DNA from: Intestinibacter bartlettii
GTDB taxonomy: Bacteria > Bacillota > Clostridia > Peptostreptococcales > Peptostreptococcaceae
Assembly: GCF_018917435.1 (NCBI RefSeq)
Contig: NZ_JAHLOQ010000004.1
Span: forward strand, 1-64,000
DNA length: 64,000 nucleotides
Reading direction: 5' to 3'
Shown one piece after another: positions 60,511-64,000 of the stretch. Under the pieces are notes generated by a model, which saw only the letters and a list, made by a program, of their open reading frames with translations, did not search any database and was not told the DNA's origin. The position numbers and the translations under genes are program-made. The first letter of the stretch is position 1. Each line of letters starts with the position of its first letter.

Positions 60511-61899
60511 CTATATTCTATTCCCTTCTTGTCTTTTCTTTTTATCAAAATATAAATAGAATACTATTCCTATAGCAGGAACTATAAATCCTATTATTGC
60601 ACTTGTTGGATCATCTAAAAATGTACTAATAACTAACCCTATATATATAAGAACTATTATTATTACACTAACAGGATAGAACCAAACCTTATATGGTCTA
60701 GGCATTTCAGGCATTTTCTTACGAAGTATTGGCACCGCTAAAACTGTTAAGCAGTTAAATAACATTGTTGAAAATACTACTAATGTAGTTAATTGGTCTA
60801 AATCTCTCATAAGTACTAAAATTATTGATATTATAGCTTGTACTACTAATGGAGCTGTTGGAACTTTATATTTTGGATGTAACTTAGCAAATGATTTAAA
60901 GAAATGTCCCTCTACAGCCATTGCATAATATGTACGAGGTTGAGCTAATATTAACCCATTTATTGAACCAAACATGGCTATAACCATAGCTGTAGTAACT
61001 AATATACTTCCTACATTTCCAAAGATTAATTTCGCAACTTCAGTTCCTAAATAAAAATCTCCTTGTTCAATCATTGAAACTACTGTTTCATAAGGTAAAA
61101 CTCTGTATATAGCATAATTAAATAGTGTATAAAGTATTGTTATTCCACCTATTGCTATTATTATTGCTAAAGGCAAATCCTTTTTAGGATTTTTTACTTC
61201 CTCTGCTACTGAGTTTAAATTAGTCCATCCCTCATAAGCCCATAGTGATGCTACTATTGCAAAAGCAACCATTGATATTGTTCCTGTTGTTCCAGAAGTA
61301 GCTACTTGTTGTCCTATAGAAATATCTGGTGTTACCTTCCCACAGAATAATGCAACTACCATTATTAATAAAATTGGTATTAATTTTGCTACCATAGAAA
61401 TATTTTGAAGTATCGAAGCTAACTTCACCCCATAACAGTTATAAACTGTTAAACCTACAATCAATACTATTGCAAAAACTTTTATTCCTGCATCATTAAT
61501 ACCTGTAACTGGTTTAAGCGCTGTAGGAAGAGCTATAGCTAATGCCGCAACAGAACCCGGTCCACCGATTAACCAATCACAAAATCCAGCTAAAAATCCT
61601 ACACATGGATGATATGCTTCTGTCAGATATACTGTCCTACCACCTGCTTTAGGCATTGCAGCCCCTAATTCGGCATAACATAAACCAGCGAATAAAGATA
61701 TTACTCCTCCTAATATCCATGCTAAAAGAGCTAATCCTATATTATAATTAGTTCTTTGCAATACATATGAACCAAGATAGAATATTCCTGAACCTATCAT
61801 GATTCCACCTATAATACTTACTCCACCGAAAACACCAATTTCCCTTTTGAATTCTGTTTTTTCAGATGATAATTCCTGTACATGTTGTTGATTTTTCAT
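60511..61899 (-). CDS. APC-family amino acid permease
   Basis: A 462-aa membrane transporter with about 12 hydrophobic segments. TM1 carries the helix-breaking GSGIF (in IGGIMIGSGIFYLG), TM6 has YEGW (in SLWAYEGWTNLN) and the loop KNPKKDLPLAI follows. This is closest to the LAT/SteT-like exchanger branch, an inference. GGGGGC precedes the ATG. Confidence 0.88.
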   Translation of the reverse strand: MKNQQHVQELSSEKTEFKREIGVFGGVSIIGGIMIGSGIFYLGSYVLQRTNYNIGLALLAWILGGVISLFAGLCYAELGAAMPKAGGRTVYLTEAYHPCVGFLAGFCDWLIGGPGSVAALAIALPTALKPVTGINDAGIKVFAIVLIVGLTVYNCYGVKLASILQNISMVAKLIPILLIMVVALFCGKVTPDISIGQQVATSGTTGTISMVAFAIVASLWAYEGWTNLNSVAEEVKNPKKDLPLAIIIAIGGITILYTLFNYAIYRVLPYETVVSMIEQGDFYLGTEVAKLIFGNVGSILVTTAMVIAMFGSINGLILAQPRTYYAMAVEGHFFKSFAKLHPKYKVPTAPLVVQAIISIILVLMRDLDQLTTLVVFSTMLFNCLTVLAVPILRKKMPEMPRPYKVWFYPVSVIIIVLIYIGLVISTFLDDPTSAIIGFIVPAIGIVFYLYFDKKKRQEGNRI

Positions 61900-61934
61900 T
61901 TCATGCCCCCTTTATTATTTTGTATTTTTTCCCA

Positions 61935-61963
61935 ATTATAACATGATAGAAAAATTCATACAA
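61935..61963 (-). promoter_or_regulatory. Promoter of the permease-amidohydrolase unit
   Basis: Minus strand TTGTAT (61958-61963), 17-bp spacer ending TGT, TATAAT (61935-61940). Confidence 0.7.
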
Positions 61964-62154
61964 TTCATTTATTGTCATATTTTCATAAATTAAAGTTTTT
62001 TATTATAAATATAATATTTTTTATTTAAAAATAGACTATTTTTTGTATATATATATCAATATTAAATATATACATATAATTTAACTTTATATAATACTTA
62101 AGTTATTGTTTTAATTTGACTGGGTATATTATAAAAATAAAGAAAAATCATGAA

Positions 62155-62200
62155 AGGAGGGTATGAGTAATTAGAATTTATAATTTACTCAAAAATATTT
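62155..62200 (+). promoter_or_regulatory. Displaced Shine-Dalgarno and hairpin before selO
   Basis: AGGAGG (62155-62160) is followed at once by a three-codon frame ATG AGT AAT TAG. The selO ATG at 62201 lies 40 bases beyond AGGAGG. GAGTAA (62165-62170) can pair with TTACTC (62185-62190), bringing AGGAGG to within about 14 bases of the selO ATG. Confidence 0.55.
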
Positions 62201-63667
62201 ATGATAGATAATAATTTTAAAGCTGGATTTAATTTTGATAATTCATATATAAAACTTCCTAAAGAATTTTATAGCTATATAAATTTACACCCCATAAAAT
62301 CCCCAAAACTAGTTATCCTAAATGATGAGTTATCTAAATCACTTGGTTTAAATACAGAATTTCTAAAGTCAGAAGAAGGAATTTACATTATGTCTGGAAA
62401 TATAAAAACTCCAAATGGTGTATATATAGCCCAAGCATATGCAGGTCATCAATTTGGAAGTTTTACAATGCTTGGTGATGGTCGTGCTCTATTAATTGGT
62501 GAACAAATTACCCCTTTTGGAAATAGATTCGATATACAACTTAAGGGTTCTGGAGTAACACCTTATTCTAGAAACGGCGACGGAAGAGCTGTGCTTGGAC
62601 CTATGTTGCGTGAATATATAATAAGTGAAGCTATGTATGGACTTAAGATTCCGACTACTAGAAGCTTATCGGTTATTTCAACCGGTGAAAAAGTATATAG
62701 AGAAACCATAAAACAAGGAGCTATATTGACAAGAGTTGCATCTAGTCATATCCGATTTGGAACTTTTGAATATGCAGCATACATGCTTGATAACAATAAA
62801 TTAAAAGACCTAGCAGATTATACAATACAAAGACACTTCCCCTTTATAGAAAATCATGAAAATAAATATATAGCATTTTTGAAAGAAGTGATAAAACTTC
62901 AGGCCTCGCTTGTCGCTAAATGGCAAAGTGTAGGGTTTATACATGGTGTTTTAAATACCGACAATATGAGTATCTGTGGCGAAACTATAGATTATGGACC
63001 TTGTGCTTTTATGGACACATATAATCCTGATACAGTTTTTAGCTCTATTGATACAAGCGGAAGATATTCCTATAAAAACCAAATTAAAATGGTAAATTGG
63101 AATTTATATAGATTAGCTGAAGCCCTACTTCCACTAATTGATTTAGATGAAGATAAAGCTATCGATATTGCTACTAATTCTTTATCAAAATTCATAGAAC
63201 TAGCCACATCTAATTTAATTTCTGAAATGTGTTCTAAAATAGGTATATTTAATCCTCAAGCTAGTGATGTAAATCTATTAAATGAACTGCTTGATCTAAT
63301 GTATAAATACAAAGAAGATTATACAAATACATTCATAGCTTTAACATTTAAGGAGTTTCCTAATACAAAAATGTTTAAAAGCAATGAATTTACAGATTGG
63401 AATAACAAATGGCAAAATAGACTTAATTTACAAAATCAATCCCAAGATGAGATTTTTGATTTGATGAAAAATACTAATCCTGCAGTTATTCCTAGAAATC
63501 ATCGAGTTGAGGAATCTTTGTTAGCAGCTGAGAATGGTGATTTTTCTGTAATGAATAATCTTTTAAAAGCTCTATCTAATCCTTATGAACACAGTGATTT
63601 TCAAAAAGAATATGCTAAACTTCCTCCTATATCACAATGTGTATATAAGACTTATTGTGGAACTTAA
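62201..63667 (+). CDS. selO: SelO family pseudokinase (protein AMPylase)
   Basis: A 488-aa SelO/YdiU protein. SelO pseudokinases transfer AMP to Ser/Thr/Tyr residues and take part in redox control. Key blocks are [39 protein letters not shown] and the catalytic [11 protein letters not shown] with the DFG-like DYGPCAF. Length is normal and no selenocysteine codon is visible. The start ATG has no close ribosome site; see the separate leader entry. Confidence 0.93.
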   Translation: MIDNNFKAGFNFDNSYIKLPKEFYSYINLHPIKSPKLVILNDELSKSLGLNTEFLKSEEGIYIMSGNIKTPNGVYIAQAYAGHQFGSFTMLGDGRALLIGEQITPFGNRFDIQLKGSGVTPYSRNGDGRAVLGPMLREYIISEAMYGLKIPTTRSLSVISTGEKVYRETIKQGAILTRVASSHIRFGTFEYAAYMLDNNKLKDLADYTIQRHFPFIENHENKYIAFLKEVIKLQASLVAKWQSVGFIHGVLNTDNMSICGETIDYGPCAFMDTYNPDTVFSSIDTSGRYSYKNQIKMVNWNLYRLAEALLPLIDLDEDKAIDIATNSLSKFIELATSNLISEMCSKIGIFNPQASDVNLLNELLDLMYKYKEDYTNTFIALTFKEFPNTKMFKSNEFTDWNNKWQNRLNLQNQSQDEIFDLMKNTNPAVIPRNHRVEESLLAAENGDFSVMNNLLKALSNPYEHSDFQKEYAKLPPISQCVYKTYCGT

Positions 63668-63677
63668 TATTTTATCA

Positions 63678-63710
63678 AAAGGCGTTGTAAATCTAATTTA
63701 TAACGCCTTT
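63678..63710 (+). terminator. Terminator of selO
   Basis: Arms AAAGGCGTT (63678-63686) and AACGCCTTT (63702-63710) flank inner GTAAAT/ATTTAT pairing; the T tail is short. Confidence 0.72.
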
Positions 63711-63786
63711 ATTAATTCTATTTAGTACCTATTCATTTTTACTATTCTTTATATCATTTTTTATATATATTTCAGGGCACTTTGTA

Positions 63787-63815
63787 TTCAATGCACTGTA
63801 TATTTCTGATATAAT
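63787..63815 (+). promoter_or_regulatory. Promoter of the last gene
   Basis: TTCAAT (63787-63792), 17-bp spacer, TATAAT (63810-63815). The -35 is weak. Confidence 0.55.
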
Positions 63816-63853
63816 ATTAATACTATAAATTGGGAACTAAGGAGGTTTTACAA

Positions 63854-64000
63854 TGATAAATAATTTACAAGAAGCTCAAAATTGCCTTCTTTGCAAAAAA
63901 CCTAGATGTCAAACTAATTGTCCTATAAATACACCAATTCCTGAAGTAATTGAACTGTATAAAAACGGAGAAATAGAAAAGGCAGGCGAAGTATTATTCA
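63854..64000 (+). CDS. GltD-like NADPH-dependent oxidoreductase, N-terminus (runs off the window)
   Basis: Only the first 49 codons are in the window. They carry a ferredoxin-like cysteine pattern, C-x2-C...C-x3-C (NCLLCKKPRCQTNCPINTPI), found at the N-terminus of glutamate synthase small subunits and related oxidoreductases. AAGGAGG lies eight bases before the ATG at 63854. The complete domain cannot be judged. Confidence 0.78.

Noticed and set aside
62163-62174. Three-codon frame MSN as a real gene
   Set aside because: Too short to encode a product; kept only as part of the selO leader observation.
62201-63667. Selenocysteine in SelO
   Set aside because: Some SelO proteins carry a C-terminal selenocysteine, but no in-frame TGA continuation with a stem was seen; the frame ends normally.

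Overview
This is a low-GC (AT-rich, roughly 30% GC by eye) chromosomal segment of a Firmicute, most likely a Peptostreptococcaceae member related to Clostridioides, Paeniclostridium or Romboutsia. The evidence is the gene order cysS-mrnC-thyX-rlmB-yacP-sigH-tuf-rpmG-secE-nusG-rplKAJL-rpoBC-rpsLG-fusA-tuf-S10/spc/alpha operons-ecfA1A2T-truA-rplM-rpsI, the CwlD sporulation amidase, the SigH sigma factor and AGGAGG ribosome binding sites. The species cannot be fixed from the sequence alone. Almost everything from 1 to 56,072 is read on the minus strand, except a GH3 gene and a LysR gene.

Layout. 1-202 is the 5' end of a 16S rRNA gene (minus) with boxA and two tandem promoters. 798-9,934 is a mixed accessory stretch: cwlD, an AraC regulator divergent from a GH3 glycosidase, uvsE, a lone GH32 sucrose-6-phosphate hydrolase, a small membrane protein, a DUF2812/PadR pair with a large palindromic operator, and a LysR regulator. 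9,990-12,201 is a purine unit: a stand-alone AICAR formyltransferase and a PurO-type IMP cyclohydrolase under a ZTP riboswitch with its own terminator. 12,304-50,695 is the core translation and transcription block with about 40 ribosomal-protein, elongation-factor, RNA polymerase and secretion genes. It includes two tuf genes encoding identical proteins and several structured leaders (L10 leader with attenuator, rplM, rpsJ, rplC and rpsL leaders). 50,757-56,072 holds RNA-maturation and housekeeping genes. 56,195-58,705 is a preQ1-I riboswitch driving queDECF on the plus strand. 58,817-61,899 is an amidohydrolase plus an APC-family transporter. 62,201-63,667 is selO, and the window ends inside the N-terminus of a GltD-like oxidoreductase.

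How it works together. The block is the cell's growth-rate machinery: rRNA, ribosomal proteins, RNA polymerase, EF-Tu/EF-G, Sec translocon and the ECF energising module. Promoters are visible upstream of most transcription units, and four of them (infA, rpsJ, rpoB, tuf2) share the same TTGAAA-17-TAAAAT layout. Two metabolite riboswitches link one-carbon/purine status (ZTP) and queuosine precursor status (preQ1) to their pathways. The most interesting items are the split purine-terminal enzymes under the ZTP switch, the preQ1 switch whose antiterminator uses the terminator loop, the shared promoter architecture, the rpsL and rplJ leaders with terminator-like hairpins, a 25-bp perfect inverted repeat between rplL and rpoB, the PadR operator, and the displaced Shine-Dalgarno of selO. 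No CRISPR array, prophage, transposase or tRNA gene was seen.
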